A stretch of DNA of 64,000 bases from Mucilaginibacter terrigena (GTDB lineage Bacteria; Bacteroidota; Bacteroidia; Sphingobacteriales; Sphingobacteriaceae), in contig NZ_SEWG01000001.1 of NCBI RefSeq assembly GCF_004168255.1, positions 372,001-436,000 of the forward strand. Direction: 5' to 3'. The position numbers and the translations under genes are program-made. Below are positions 36,317 to 46,088 of the stretch, piece after piece (position 1 is the stretch's first letter; the number at the start of each line of letters is the position of its first letter). The notes under the pieces were generated by a model. It had not been told where the DNA came from and searched no databases. It saw only the letters and a list, made by a program, of their open reading frames with translations.

Positions 36317-36754
36317 ATGGGAATGTTTTCAAAAACCTGCGAGTATGCATTAAGGGCGGTTTTCCTGATCGCCCACCGTACGGCTGATGGCGGTAGGGTA
36401 GGGATAAAGGATATTGCGGCAAGCATCGATTCGCCGGAGTATTTCCTCGCGAAGATATTACAGGACCTGAGCAAAAGAGAGATAGTGCAATCTGTTAAAG
36501 GCCCCAACGGCGGCTTTTATATGGATAGCAAAAACCTTAGCCGCCCACTGGCCGATGTTGTGGAAGCTGTTGACGGTAACAGCATATTTACCGGTTGCGC
36601 CCTTGGGATGCCCGAATGCTCATCAAATAAACCATGCCCGCTTCATAACAACTTTATGAATGTACGAAACCAGCTTCAGCAAATGCTTACTTCGGTAAGT
36701 ATAGGGCAGTTTAACGAAGAACTTAACCTGGGCATCACACATCTTAAAAGATAA
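36317..36754 (+). CDS. Rrf2-family transcriptional regulator (NsrR/IscR-like, three-Cys)
   Basis: A 145-residue winged-helix regulator. CEYALRAVFLIAHR at the N-terminus and LSKREIVQSVKGPNGGFYM near residue 55 define the Rrf2 fold. Cys94, Cys101 and Cys107 (GCALGMPEC...PC) form the cluster-binding triad of NsrR/IscR-type sensors, here with C-x6-C-x5-C spacing. An internal Met at 36323 is an equally good start. The operon partner is a truncated haemoglobin, which points to nitric oxide sensing. Another ligand, such as iron-sulphur status, cannot be excluded. Confidence 0.88.
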   Translation: MGMFSKTCEYALRAVFLIAHRTADGGRVGIKDIAASIDSPEYFLAKILQDLSKREIVQSVKGPNGGFYMDSKNLSRPLADVVEAVDGNSIFTGCALGMPECSSNKPCPLHNNFMNVRNQLQQMLTSVSIGQFNEELNLGITHLKR

Positions 36755-36836
36755 TTGATCATATAAATTAAAAACTGAAAAAGTAAATAATAATTTAGGA
36801 TAAAAAGGTATTAATATATTATAATAATTATCAATC

Positions 36837-37217
36837 ATGACAGATATTGAAGATATAAACTCCATTAAAGTAATTGTAGATGCTTTTTACATCAGGGTGC
36901 GCGAAGATGAAGTGCTGGCGCCAATTTTTATGAACGCAATACCCGGCGATTGGGGGCCGCATCTGAATAAGATGTACGGCTTTTGGAATGCCGCGATGTT
37001 TGGTGTACAGGGTTACAAAGGCAACCCCTTTGCCCGGCATGTGCCCTTACCTATAAGCAGGGAACATTTTGAGCGATGGCTGATGCTTTTTGGCCAAACT
37101 GTAAACCAATATTTTAACGGCCCTGTTGCCGAAGATATTAAAAAACGTGCGGGGCTGATGTCTGAAATGTTCCAGGCAAAACTGGCGGTTGTGGACCGGA
37201 CAAAGGTTATATTTTAA
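36837..37217 (+). CDS. Group III truncated haemoglobin
   Basis: A 126-residue globin. The group III pattern is visible: AFYIRVREDEVLAPIF (with Tyr18 as the B10-like residue), PHLNKMYGFWNAAMFG, and PFARHVPLPI containing the proximal His68. WLMLFG supplies the conserved Trp81. Such globins bind oxygen and nitric oxide and are linked to NO detoxification in Campylobacter. It follows the Rrf2 gene by 82 AT-rich bases and precedes two cupin genes by 10 and 318 bases, forming one likely operon. Confidence 0.9.
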   Translation: MTDIEDINSIKVIVDAFYIRVREDEVLAPIFMNAIPGDWGPHLNKMYGFWNAAMFGVQGYKGNPFARHVPLPISREHFERWLMLFGQTVNQYFNGPVAEDIKKRAGLMSEMFQAKLAVVDRTKVIF

Positions 37218-37227
37218 ACATACCAAT

Positions 37228-37518
37228 ATGGCTGAGGTGGATAAGGAAAATATGAAGGTAGTGTATTTGGAACTGGCTGCAGGAACCAGCATGCCCAGGC
37301 ATATTGCCACCGGAGATGCCTGCCTGGTGGTAGAAAAAGGCATGGCCTTACTCATTTACCGGGACGAAACCCGCGAGTTAACAAAAGGCATTGTTACCGT
37401 TATCCCTGCCAACCAACAGCATATGCTAAAGATAATTAAAGATTTTAAGGCTTATATAGTGCTTACGGCTAATGCGGATATTGAGTATCCTGTTTTTGGA
37501 AGCGATTGTATAAGTTAA
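37228..37518 (+). CDS. Small cupin-domain protein 1
   Basis: A 96-residue protein with a single cupin barrel. LELAAGTSMPRHIATGDACLV and VTVIPANQQHMLKI are the two cupin boxes, giving His at the expected positions, although the first box has only one clear His ligand. I start at ATG 37228 (MAEVDKENMKV), since the longer frame overlaps the globin gene. It is 10 bases downstream of the globin gene and likely co-transcribed. Function unknown. Confidence 0.72.
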   Translation: MAEVDKENMKVVYLELAAGTSMPRHIATGDACLVVEKGMALLIYRDETRELTKGIVTVIPANQQHMLKIIKDFKAYIVLTANADIEYPVFGSDCIS

Positions 37519-37535
37519 AATAAAATAATAATAAC

Positions 37536-37832
37536 ATGATCATAAAAGACATATTAGACCAATTAACATTATCTGATAGACCGGTAGCACGGGTTATCAG
37601 ATCCAGCCCCCAGTTTAAAACGCTAATAATTGCGTTAAAGGCTGGTATGGTGTGGCCCAACCATAAAGCCACGCTGCCAACCATACTTATTGTAACCGAA
37701 GGCAGTGTTGTTTACAAAAAAGGCGACCGGCAGGTGCAATTAAATAAGCACGATGACTACCAGATCCCGGTAGATATCATTCACTCGCTCAAAGCAGAGG
37801 AGGATAGCATTTGTATTTTGATACAGGGTTAA
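37536..37832 (+). CDS. Small cupin-domain protein 2
   Basis: A 98-residue single-domain cupin related in layout to the one upstream. IALKAGMVWPNHKATLPTIL and DDYQIPVDIIHSLKAEED form the two boxes. Each has one His in a metal-ligand position. The gene is 17 bases after cupin 1 and ends the run; the next gene is convergent. Tandem small cupins beside haemoglobin genes suggest a linked redox or metal function, but this is inference. Confidence 0.75.
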   Translation: MIIKDILDQLTLSDRPVARVIRSSPQFKTLIIALKAGMVWPNHKATLPTILIVTEGSVVYKKGDRQVQLNKHDDYQIPVDIIHSLKAEEDSICILIQG

Positions 37833-37854
37833 AGCACAGGCAATTTTGGTAATG

Positions 37855-40800
37855 TTAATCCCTGTTGTACGATCGTAACCATTTGCTTATCCTTTTTTCG
37901 GGCAGGGTTGCCAATTGCAGGCTGGTTAAGCGCCACGTCCAGTTATCGCCTTCGCCGGCCGGCATATTCATGCGGGCGCTTTCATCCAGGTTCAGCCAGT
38001 CTTGCATGGGGATGATAGCCGTTTTACAGGTAGATGCCAGCGCGGTTTTGATCAATATTTTGCTGATGTTTTTGTCTGTGACCTTAACGCCCAGGTATTT
38101 TTTTAAGTTTTTGCGAACGGTGGCATCAGTATCCCCGCGGAACCAGCCCAGCGTGGTATTGTTATCGTGCGTGCCGGTATAAACCAAATAGTTTTCGGCA
38201 TGGTGATGGGGGATATACGCCGACTGCGGCATGTCGTCGCCGAAGGCAAATTGCAGCACCTTCATGCCGGGTAGCTCAAATTCATTCCTTAGGGCATGTA
38301 CGGCTTCATCAATATCTCCCAGGTCTTCGGCCACAAAGGGGATTTTGCCAAATTCGGTTTTTAAAGCGTTGAACAGGTCAGCACCCGGGCCGGCAACCCA
38401 TTTGCCATTAATAGCGGTTTCTTCTTCGGCAGCGATCTCCCAATAAGCCGCGAAAGCACGAAAGTGGTCTAAACGGAGCATGTCGTACCATTCTAAATTC
38501 TTCCTGATCCTTTCTATCCACCAGTGGTAGCCCGTTGCTTTAAGCTTATCCCAGTTAAATATCGGCATGCCCCAACGCTGCCCGTTCTCGTTAAAATAAT
38601 CGGGCGGTACACCCGCAATGCTTTTGACCGCAAGGTTTTCGTCAAGGCTGAAAATCTCAGAGTTCGTCCACACATCAGCAGAATCATAGCTGATATAAAA
38701 GGGGAGGTCGCCAAATAATTTTATACCGAGTTGGTTGCAATGGGCTTTTAAAGCCAGCCATTGTTTGTTGAAAATATATTGCAGCCATTTAACTTTTTCA
38801 AGCTCATGTTGGTTTTCGTTGCTAAAATCAGCCAGGGCTTTTTGGTCTCTTAACTTATACTCATCGGGCCAGTTATGCCAGGGCAGATTATAATGCTCCT
38901 TTAAAAGCATGTACATGGCGGAATCATTTAACCAATCGCTCTCACCGGCACAAAAATCTTCGAATTCCTTTTGCAACGTAGGGTGCCGGCCCGAGTTATA
39001 ATTTTCCCATGCCAGGTCAAGCAATTTATTTTTTGCCTGTTCGGCAGTTGCATAATCTACGCGGTCGGTCTCGGTTACGTAGGCGGGTTTCATGTCTTCC
39101 AGGGTAAGCAGGCCTTCTTCGGCTAATAACTCCGGACTTATCAGCAACACATTCCCCGCCCGGCTGGAGCACGAGCTATACGGTGAATAAGCATCGGCAG
39201 CGCTGATAGTATTTAACGGCAGCAGTTGCCAGTATTTTTGCGATGTGCGGTGTAATACCTCAGCAAAGCCGATGGCTTGCGGCCCCAGGTCGCCAATGCC
39301 AAAAAGCGATGGGAGCGATGTGATATGTAATAAAGTGCCTGCACTGCGGCTGCTTGCCGGTTTTTCAAGCTTCAGTATGGCCAGCGGCAATTCCTGTAAA
39401 ATATCGTTCAACGCTATTTGCCGTTTAACGGTGCTGCCCTCACCGGTTAAAACGTTTATACAGTTTGAAGGCGCGTTTTTTGGAAGTATGACACGGGTAT
39501 TGGCCCAGTCAACGATGGCTGGTTGCCCGTCCTCACATATTGATGCGATATCTACAGGTATCACCACCACAATCCACCTGTTATTTTTAACACGGGCAAA
39601 AGCCATAACCTGCCCGCTGTATTTGCCTTTTACCGCTAATGAAAGATATTCGCCTTTACTAAACAAGCCCGGGTGTTTAGCACGCAACTTTAATAATTTA
39701 TTTATCAGCCAGGCTTTTATTTGTCCGCTGGTGCGGTTATCCCAAAGCTCTTTTAATGTCATGTCATCAGCAGAAGCTAATAATTTCCCACGCAAACTAT
39801 AATCAACCGGGCGGCGGTTATCAGGGTCTACAAGGCTCAGGTCCCAATGCTCGCAGCCCTGGTAAATATCGGGCACGCCTGGGCAGGTTAGTTTCAGCGT
39901 TGCCTGCGCCAGCGAGTTGATGATACCAAGGTCGCTAACCTTCTGATGCATCGCGGTAAAGCTTTTCCAGAACGGGCGGTTTTTATCCAGCAGGGCAGCG
40001 GCAAACTGCTTTACACCATTTTCATAATCCTCATTTGGCTCGGCCCAATTGGAGTGCCTTTTTGCTTCGCGAAGCATTTTTTCGAGGTATTCGGCCAACC
40101 TGTTATCAAAATCGTCCTCGTCTTCACCGGGCATGGGGTAGGCGCCAACAAGGGTTTGATAGATAAAATATTCGTCGTTATCATCGGGCGCGTTGTTGCT
40201 TTTCAGGTCGTGGTTTAAAACCTGCCATTCGCTTACCGTTTTCAGCCATTCATCGGGGAGGCCCGTTAATACATTCAGCCGGGCGCGTACACCTTCGCCG
40301 CGTTTGGTATCGTGCGTGGCGGTGGCGTTCATGGCCAGCGGCCATTCCTGATGCCGCTTTTGCATAGCCGCGTGAAATTCATCTATGGATAACCCAAACG
40401 CTTCGGGCGAATCGCCCACCTCGTTGTGGTCGATAAAACGATTGTAGGTGTACATCAGTGTGTCTTCCACACCTTTGGCCATCAGCGGGCCGGTAAACTG
40501 CATGCATCGCCGGTAAAAATGCAGCGCTTTTTTATTGTATGCCTCATCGCCGGTAAGCGGTTTTTCTAAAAGCGCTTGCTCCAGCAGCTCCACAGCCGCA
40601 AAAAATTCGGGCGCGTGCTTTTTCACCTTCTTAAATACCTGTGCCAATAAGCCGCTTTCCTGTTCATCCAGCGGAAAAGCATTCCCGTAAAAACGGTACA
40701 CCGGGAACTCGATCAACAGCCTTGCAATGGCCTGTTTAAACCCTTCCTGTTTATTTTCAGCTACATTTTCATCAACCAGTCGAGATGTTAAAAATAAACG

Positions 40801-41922
40801 GGTAAGGTTTTCCAGTTCGCCATTCATGTGGCCTGACAGGATGAGATCCTTCATTGACCGGATCTGCCGGGTGACTGACTTACCCGATGAGGTAAGCTTA
40901 TCATAAAACTGCGTAAAAGCCTTTTCGCTTTTTTGATTGGTGAACAGGTTATTCACCGTAGCCAAAAAATCGTAACCGGTGGTGCCCTGTACGGGCCATG
41001 CTTTTGGCAGTTCCTCGCCGGGTTCCAGTATCTTTTCGGCTACGATGTAGGTTTCGTCGCCCACTAATGCCCTTAGGTGCTGCAGGTATTGGGCGGGGTC
41101 GTACAATCCGTCTATATGATCTATCCGTAGGCCCTGGATAATACCTTCGTTTACAAGTTGACTGGTAAGCTGGTGCACGTGGTCAAAAACTTCCTGGTGC
41201 TGCACGTTCAGGCATATCAGTCCGTTCACGGTAAAAAAGCGACGGTAATTTATCTGTTGGTCGGTTTCCTGCCAGTTGCACAGGCGGTAGTGTTGAGCGT
41301 TTGCCAGGCTGTGCAACTGTTGTTTATCCGTATTTATGTTTTGCAGTAATTTTTTAATTGTGCCGGTTTTAGCGTGTCCTGCCTGTAATATTTTGCTGTA
41401 CGAAGCTGAATTTAACGGCCAGCTTTGCCCACCATAGGTAAATACCAATTTATCCTGCTGCAATTCAACTTTCAATTCACCTGCCTCGATTACCGCGTCC
41501 AGGTCGTTACCTAAAAATGGAACCATGATAGGCCCATCAAATAAGGCCTTATCAGCAAGGCTTTGGTCGAAATAATTGCGGTATTTGGATAGCGGCCCTT
41601 TTTCTAACACATTCATCAACCATACGTTATCCGGGTGAAAGGCCATATGGTTGGGCACAATATCCTGCAGCCAGCTTATTTTATTGTCTTTTAATTTTTT
41701 GCTGATCTTCCTTAACTGCTCAAGTGTGCCAATTTCGGGGTTGATGGTTAGCGGGTCTACACAATCGTAACCATGCGTGCTGCCCGATACAGCCTTAAAT
41801 ACGGGCGAAGCATAAATGGTTTTGATACCCAGGTTGATTAGATAGGGTATAATATTTTCAAGGTCACTAAAAGTAAAACCCTTATGAAACTGGATACGAT
41901 AGGTAGATACCGGGTTAAACAT
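37855..41922 (-). CDS. Fusion of maltooligosyl trehalose synthase (TreY) and 4-alpha-glucanotransferase (MalQ)
   Basis: A 1355-residue cytoplasmic two-enzyme protein. Residues 1 to about 855 are TreY (GH13): DIVPNHMAF, GLRIDHIDG with nucleophile Asp268, AEKIL with Glu296, and ATHDTKRGE. This half isomerises the reducing-end glucose of maltodextrins into a trehalosyl unit. Residues from about 858 (AGTLLHITSLPSLFGIGDLG) to the end are GH77 MalQ, with RLDHFRAFA, AEDLGD and TGTHDNNT. Both halves are full length with all catalytic blocks. The gene starts one base after the treZ stop. No frameshift or internal stop separates the domains. Confidence 0.92.
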   Translation of the reverse strand: MFNPVSTYRIQFHKGFTFSDLENIIPYLINLGIKTIYASPVFKAVSGSTHGYDCVDPLTINPEIGTLEQLRKISKKLKDNKISWLQDIVPNHMAFHPDNVWLMNVLEKGPLSKYRNYFDQSLADKALFDGPIMVPFLGNDLDAVIEAGELKVELQQDKLVFTYGGQSWPLNSASYSKILQAGHAKTGTIKKLLQNINTDKQQLHSLANAQHYRLCNWQETDQQINYRRFFTVNGLICLNVQHQEVFDHVHQLTSQLVNEGIIQGLRIDHIDGLYDPAQYLQHLRALVGDETYIVAEKILEPGEELPKAWPVQGTTGYDFLATVNNLFTNQKSEKAFTQFYDKLTSSGKSVTRQIRSMKDLILSGHMNGELENLTRLFLTSRLVDENVAENKQEGFKQAIARLLIEFPVYRFYGNAFPLDEQESGLLAQVFKKVKKHAPEFFAAVELLEQALLEKPLTGDEAYNKKALHFYRRCMQFTGPLMAKGVEDTLMYTYNRFIDHNEVGDSPEAFGLSIDEFHAAMQKRHQEWPLAMNATATHDTKRGEGVRARLNVLTGLPDEWLKTVSEWQVLNHDLKSNNAPDDNDEYFIYQTLVGAYPMPGEDEDDFDNRLAEYLEKMLREAKRHSNWAEPNEDYENGVKQFAAALLDKNRPFWKSFTAMHQKVSDLGIINSLAQATLKLTCPGVPDIYQGCEHWDLSLVDPDNRRPVDYSLRGKLLASADDMTLKELWDNRTSGQIKAWLINKLLKLRAKHPGLFSKGEYLSLAVKGKYSGQVMAFARVKNNRWIVVVIPVDIASICEDGQPAIVDWANTRVILPKNAPSNCINVLTGEGSTVKRQIALNDILQELPLAILKLEKPASSRSAGTLLHITSLPSLFGIGDLGPQAIGFAEVLHRTSQKYWQLLPLNTISAADAYSPYSSCSSRAGNVLLISPELLAEEGLLTLEDMKPAYVTETDRVDYATAEQAKNKLLDLAWENYNSGRHPTLQKEFEDFCAGESDWLNDSAMYMLLKEHYNLPWHNWPDEYKLRDQKALADFSNENQHELEKVKWLQYIFNKQWLALKAHCNQLGIKLFGDLPFYISYDSADVWTNSEIFSLDENLAVKSIAGVPPDYFNENGQRWGMPIFNWDKLKATGYHWWIERIRKNLEWYDMLRLDHFRAFAAYWEIAAEEETAINGKWVAGPGADLFNALKTEFGKIPFVAEDLGDIDEAVHALRNEFELPGMKVLQFAFGDDMPQSAYIPHHHAENYLVYTGTHDNNTTLGWFRGDTDATVRKNLKKYLGVKVTDKNISKILIKTALASTCKTAIIPMQDWLNLDESARMNMPAGEGDNWTWRLTSLQLATLPEKRISKWLRSYNRD

Positions 41923-41923
41923 A

Positions 41924-43747
41924 TCAATTCACATATATAATGACAGATTCGGGTTGAATAACTGAAGCCTGGTAAGGTTGGGCTGGCTCATCAACCCTAA
42001 ATTTAGCAGACGAAGAATCGAGCACCATCTTTAAATCTTTGTCGGGCGTTGTAAAATACTGTGGCTGCTTTGAAAAATTCATAAAGCAATGAACGTGCTG
42101 CCCACCCTGCCAGCGATGCAAATGCAGGGTTTGTTCCTGCTCGTTAAATTTAACGGCCAATTGTTGCCGGTTTAGGGTATATAAGGCAGGTAGTTTTTTT
42201 CGCAAAGCGATAAGCGCTCTGTAATAATGCAGCATGGTTTTATGGTGGCCGCGTTCAAGGCTTTCCCAGTTTAATTTCGACCGATTGAAGGTATCCTCGG
42301 CTTGCGCGTCTGCTGCTTCGCCGTTGGCGTGGAATTCCTTAAACTCTTCCTGCCGGCCTTTGCGGACAGCATTGATCAGTTTCTCATCGCTATGGCTTAC
42401 AAAATATAAGAAAGGGTTTTGCTCGCCCCATTCCTCGCCCATAAACAGCAGGGGCAGGTAAGGGCTAACCATTACCGCGGCGGCCATTAGCTTCTGCATT
42501 TCGAAGCTATACAAGGTGCTGCTGCGTTCGCCAAGCATGCGGTTGCCAACATGGTCGTGGTTTTGCGAAAACACAACAAACTGCTGGCCGGGGTTATTGG
42601 TTTTAGTGCCAAAGGTTTTCAAGCGCTGCGGCGAGTAAATGCCGTCGTACACGTAAGCATCCCGGTATGATTTTGCCAGGTGCGCTATACCGTTGAAATC
42701 GCCATAATAACCTGTTTTGGGTTCGCCGGCTGCAACGCGCAGGGCATGGTGAAATTCATCTATCCACTGTGCATCCATGCCATAGCCATGCTCGTCTATT
42801 GGGTTTATAAAACGGTTATCGTTCAGGTCAAATTCAATGATGAGGCGATGGGTACGGCCCGTTTTGGCCATCAGGCCATCAACAGCTTCCTTTATCTCCT
42901 GTAAAATATGTTTGGGGCTAAAATCCTTTATAGCATGCACAGCATCCAAACGCAAACCATCGATATGAAAATCCCTGAACCACATCAGCACGTTCTGCAC
43001 AAAGTAGTTGCGTACTTCATCGCACCAGGCATCGTCAAAATTGATGGCCTGCCCCCATGGCGTGTGGTATTTATCGGTAAAGTATGGGCCAAAATTGCCG
43101 AAGTAGTTACCCTCGGGCCCAATGTGGTTGTAAACTACATCTAATATTACAGCAAGGCCATTTTTATGGCAGGCATCTACCAGCTTCATCAACTCTTTAG
43201 CGCCGCCATAACTATTTTGCACCGCGTAGGGATAAACCCCATCGTAACCCCAGTTACGGTTACCGGGGAACTGCGCCACGGGCATAATTTCAATAGCGGT
43301 TATCCCCAACTCTTTTAAATATGCCAGTTTGCTTTCAATCGATGCGAAGGTGCCTTGGGGTGTAAAGGTACCGGTATGCAGTTCATATATCAGGTAATTG
43401 GCAATTGCAGGGTTGGTCCATGACTGGTCACTCCAAACAAAATTGTTAACATCTATGGCTTGCGATGCGCCGTGTACGCCATCGGGCTGCGCCTTTGATG
43501 CGGGGTCGGGCAATTCTTTTGTTCCGTCAAGCTTAAATTTATATTTATCGTTAGGCTTTATTTGGTCAGTGACGAGTTCCCAATAGCCTTTTTCCTTTTT
43601 TTCGAGTGCAAGGGTTAACTTTTCATCAGGCAAAACAAGCGCTGCTTTGGACGCATAAGGCGCCCAAAGGGCAACTTTGGCCCTGCCATCTGCTAAGAAA
43701 TTTATACCGGGGCGTTTTACCGCCCCATCATCATCTTCACTCATCAT
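41924..43747 (-). CDS. treZ: Maltooligosyltrehalose trehalohydrolase
   Basis: GH13 enzyme of about 607 residues that releases free trehalose from maltooligosyl trehalose. An N-terminal E-set domain (WAPYASKAALVLPD) precedes the barrel. The barrel has LDVVYNHIGPEGN, GLRLDAVHAIKD (nucleophile Asp), IIEFDLND (acid Glu) and FSQNHDHVGNR. I start at the Met-Met at 43745-43747, one base after the glgX stop, since the longer frame overlaps glgX. It is the middle gene of the glgX-treZ-treY/malQ operon. Confidence 0.92.
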   Translation of the reverse strand: MMSEDDDGAVKRPGINFLADGRAKVALWAPYASKAALVLPDEKLTLALEKKEKGYWELVTDQIKPNDKYKFKLDGTKELPDPASKAQPDGVHGASQAIDVNNFVWSDQSWTNPAIANYLIYELHTGTFTPQGTFASIESKLAYLKELGITAIEIMPVAQFPGNRNWGYDGVYPYAVQNSYGGAKELMKLVDACHKNGLAVILDVVYNHIGPEGNYFGNFGPYFTDKYHTPWGQAINFDDAWCDEVRNYFVQNVLMWFRDFHIDGLRLDAVHAIKDFSPKHILQEIKEAVDGLMAKTGRTHRLIIEFDLNDNRFINPIDEHGYGMDAQWIDEFHHALRVAAGEPKTGYYGDFNGIAHLAKSYRDAYVYDGIYSPQRLKTFGTKTNNPGQQFVVFSQNHDHVGNRMLGERSSTLYSFEMQKLMAAAVMVSPYLPLLFMGEEWGEQNPFLYFVSHSDEKLINAVRKGRQEEFKEFHANGEAADAQAEDTFNRSKLNWESLERGHHKTMLHYYRALIALRKKLPALYTLNRQQLAVKFNEQEQTLHLHRWQGGQHVHCFMNFSKQPQYFTTPDKDLKMVLDSSSAKFRVDEPAQPYQASVIQPESVIIYVN

Positions 43748-43748
43748 A

Positions 43749-45869
43749 CTAAAGCTTGTTTTGCAGCAAAACAACCGACCTGCCTTGTATTAAAATACAG
43801 TCCTCGTTGGTTAAAGTTTGCTCAACCCATTCCTCCTGTGCCGTATCCAGCACCTTCATCCAGTCCTTGTGGCTTAGCTTTTCGGGAATCTTATACTCAA
43901 GCGGTTCGTGGTGGCCGTTAAATATCACGTAAAAATTATCGTCGGTAATCTTTTCGCCTTTGGGGCCAAGGTGGTGCAGGCCGTGCCCGTTCAGGAACAC
44001 ACCCAGCGAGCGGGCATAATCGTGGTTCCAGTTCTCATCCTCCATTTCGGTGCCTTCAGGTAAAAACCAGGCAATGTCTTCCAGCCCCTTGCCCTTAACC
44101 GGCTGCCCCTGGAACCATTTACGGCGGCGAAAAACCGGGTGGTCCTTACGTAGCTTAATTAATTTTTGTGTAAAGTTAAGCAGGTTAGCGTCCGCTTCGG
44201 CCCAGTTGAGCCACGAGATCTCGTTATCCTGGCAATAAGCATTATTATTGCCATGCTGTGTACGGCCAAATTCATCACCGGCAACCAGCATAGGCACACC
44301 CTGCGATAAAAACATAGTAGCCAGCAGGTTGCGCTTTTGTTTATTGCGCAGGCTGATAACCTCCGGGTCATCCGTTGGGCCTTCAACGCCGCAATTCCAC
44401 GACCGGTTATGGTTCTCGCCATCGTTGTTATCCTCACCATTGGCTTCGTTATGTTTTTCGTTGTACGATACCAGGTCGTTAAGGGTAAAGCCATCGTGGG
44501 CGGTAATAAAGTTAATGCTGGCGGTAGGTTTGCGGTAATCGCCCTGGTAAAGATCGGGGCTGCCGGTAAAGCGCTGCCCAAATTCGCCCAGCATACTTTC
44601 GGCGCCGATCCAGTAATCGCGGATGCAATCGCGGTATTTGCCGTTCCACTCGGCCCAGCCCGGCGGGAAATTGCCCACTTGGTAACCGTCCTCGCCAATA
44701 TCCCAGGGCTCAGCTATCAGTTTCACCTGCGAAATAATGGGGTCCTGGTATATGATATCGAAAAAGCCGCTTAGCCGGTTCACCTCGTGCAGTTCGCGGG
44801 CAAGGGTAGCGGCCAGGTCAAACCTAAAGCCATCAACATGCATTTCGGTTATCCAATAGCGCAGGCTATCCATAATGTAGCGCAGCACATTGGGCAGCAT
44901 GGCGTTTAAAGTATTCCCTGTACCGGTATAATCGTTGTAGTAGCGTTTATTGTCTTCAACCAGGCGATAGTATGATGCATTGTCTATCCCTTTAAGCGAT
45001 AGGGTTGGCCCCAGGTGGTTGCCCTCGCCGGTGTGATTATACACCACATCCAGTATCACTTCTATCCCTGCTTTGTGCAGTTCCTTTACCATTTGTTTGA
45101 ATTCCTGTACCTGTTTACCTGCTTCAACCTTGCCGGCGTAACGTATATCGGGGGCAAAAAAGCCTATGGTGTTATAACCCCAGTAATTGGTAAGCCCTTT
45201 ATCTACCAGGTGCCTGTCGGCTACAAAATGGTGAACAGGCATTAGCTCGATGGCGGTAATACCAAGGTCTTTCAAATATTTGATGCTGGCGGGGTGGCCT
45301 ATGGCCTCGTATGTACCCCTTATGTCTTCGGGGATGTCGGGGTGCATTTGGGTAAAGCCTTTAACATGGGCCTCGTATATTATCGATTTATGGTAAGACG
45401 TTTTTGGGTTCTGGTCATCTTCCCAGTCAAAAGTACTGTCAATCACTACCGATTTTGGTATAAAGGCGGCGCTGTCGGTATCGCTGAAACTCAGATCTTC
45501 GTCCGGGTTGCCCAGCTCGTAGCCAAACAACGAGTCGTGCCAGTCTATCGTGCCGGATATCGCTTTCGCGTATGGGTCTATCAGTAACTTATTTGGGTTA
45601 AAACGTTGGCCGTTATCGGGTTGGTAGGGGCCGTATACACGGTAGCCATATAATTGGCCGGGCGTTACAGCCGGTAAATAGCAGTGCCATACCTGGTGGG
45701 TACGTTCGGTAAGCTTTATTTTTTCTTCTATGTTTTCTTTGTCGGTGGTATTAAACAGGCATAGCTCTACGCCTGTGGCGTTATCTGCATACAGCGCAAA
45801 ATTTACGCCCTTGCCATCCCATGAAGCGCCCAGCGGGTAAGGTTTTCCAGGGTATATATCTTTTATCAT
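43749..45869 (-). CDS. glgX: Glycogen debranching enzyme GlgX/TreX
   Basis: Isoamylase-type GH13 enzyme of 706 residues that cleaves alpha-1,6 branches of glycogen, feeding linear maltodextrins to TreY. The N-terminal CBM48-like domain (YPLGASWDGKGVNFALYADN) is followed by the barrel with ILDVVYNHTGEGN, VDGFRFDLA, IAEPWDIG and FITAHDGFTLND. It is the first gene of the trehalose operon. The 218-bp gap to the divergent GH15 gene should carry both promoters, but no convincing TTTG/TAnnTTTG pair is seen there. Confidence 0.94.
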   Translation of the reverse strand: MIKDIYPGKPYPLGASWDGKGVNFALYADNATGVELCLFNTTDKENIEEKIKLTERTHQVWHCYLPAVTPGQLYGYRVYGPYQPDNGQRFNPNKLLIDPYAKAISGTIDWHDSLFGYELGNPDEDLSFSDTDSAAFIPKSVVIDSTFDWEDDQNPKTSYHKSIIYEAHVKGFTQMHPDIPEDIRGTYEAIGHPASIKYLKDLGITAIELMPVHHFVADRHLVDKGLTNYWGYNTIGFFAPDIRYAGKVEAGKQVQEFKQMVKELHKAGIEVILDVVYNHTGEGNHLGPTLSLKGIDNASYYRLVEDNKRYYNDYTGTGNTLNAMLPNVLRYIMDSLRYWITEMHVDGFRFDLAATLARELHEVNRLSGFFDIIYQDPIISQVKLIAEPWDIGEDGYQVGNFPPGWAEWNGKYRDCIRDYWIGAESMLGEFGQRFTGSPDLYQGDYRKPTASINFITAHDGFTLNDLVSYNEKHNEANGEDNNDGENHNRSWNCGVEGPTDDPEVISLRNKQKRNLLATMFLSQGVPMLVAGDEFGRTQHGNNNAYCQDNEISWLNWAEADANLLNFTQKLIKLRKDHPVFRRRKWFQGQPVKGKGLEDIAWFLPEGTEMEDENWNHDYARSLGVFLNGHGLHHLGPKGEKITDDNFYVIFNGHHEPLEYKIPEKLSHKDWMKVLDTAQEEWVEQTLTNEDCILIQGRSVVLLQNKL

Positions 45870-46088
45870 ACCTCATAAATATAAAATCGGGGTAAATGTT
45901 TTGTAAAATCAAATTTCTCTTATAACGATAAATATTAAATAATAAGCATTGTTGCTGATTGAATTGAGATGCATAACACTACAACAATCATTGAAAACCG
46001 CATAATTTTTGCCTGTTTTTATGAAATAGTGCCCTATTGGTAACAATTATAAAAAATTGTTGTTGCTATTGGTATTTGGAGCTACTTA

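Noticed and set aside
39245..39802. 185-codon plus-strand frame within the TreY-MalQ fusion
   Set aside because: Antisense to a gene with full catalytic motifs on both sides; no independent evidence.
37855..41922. Two separate genes treY and malQ with a missed stop
   Set aside because: The frame is continuous and there is no stop, start or gap near residue 856; both halves read in one frame.
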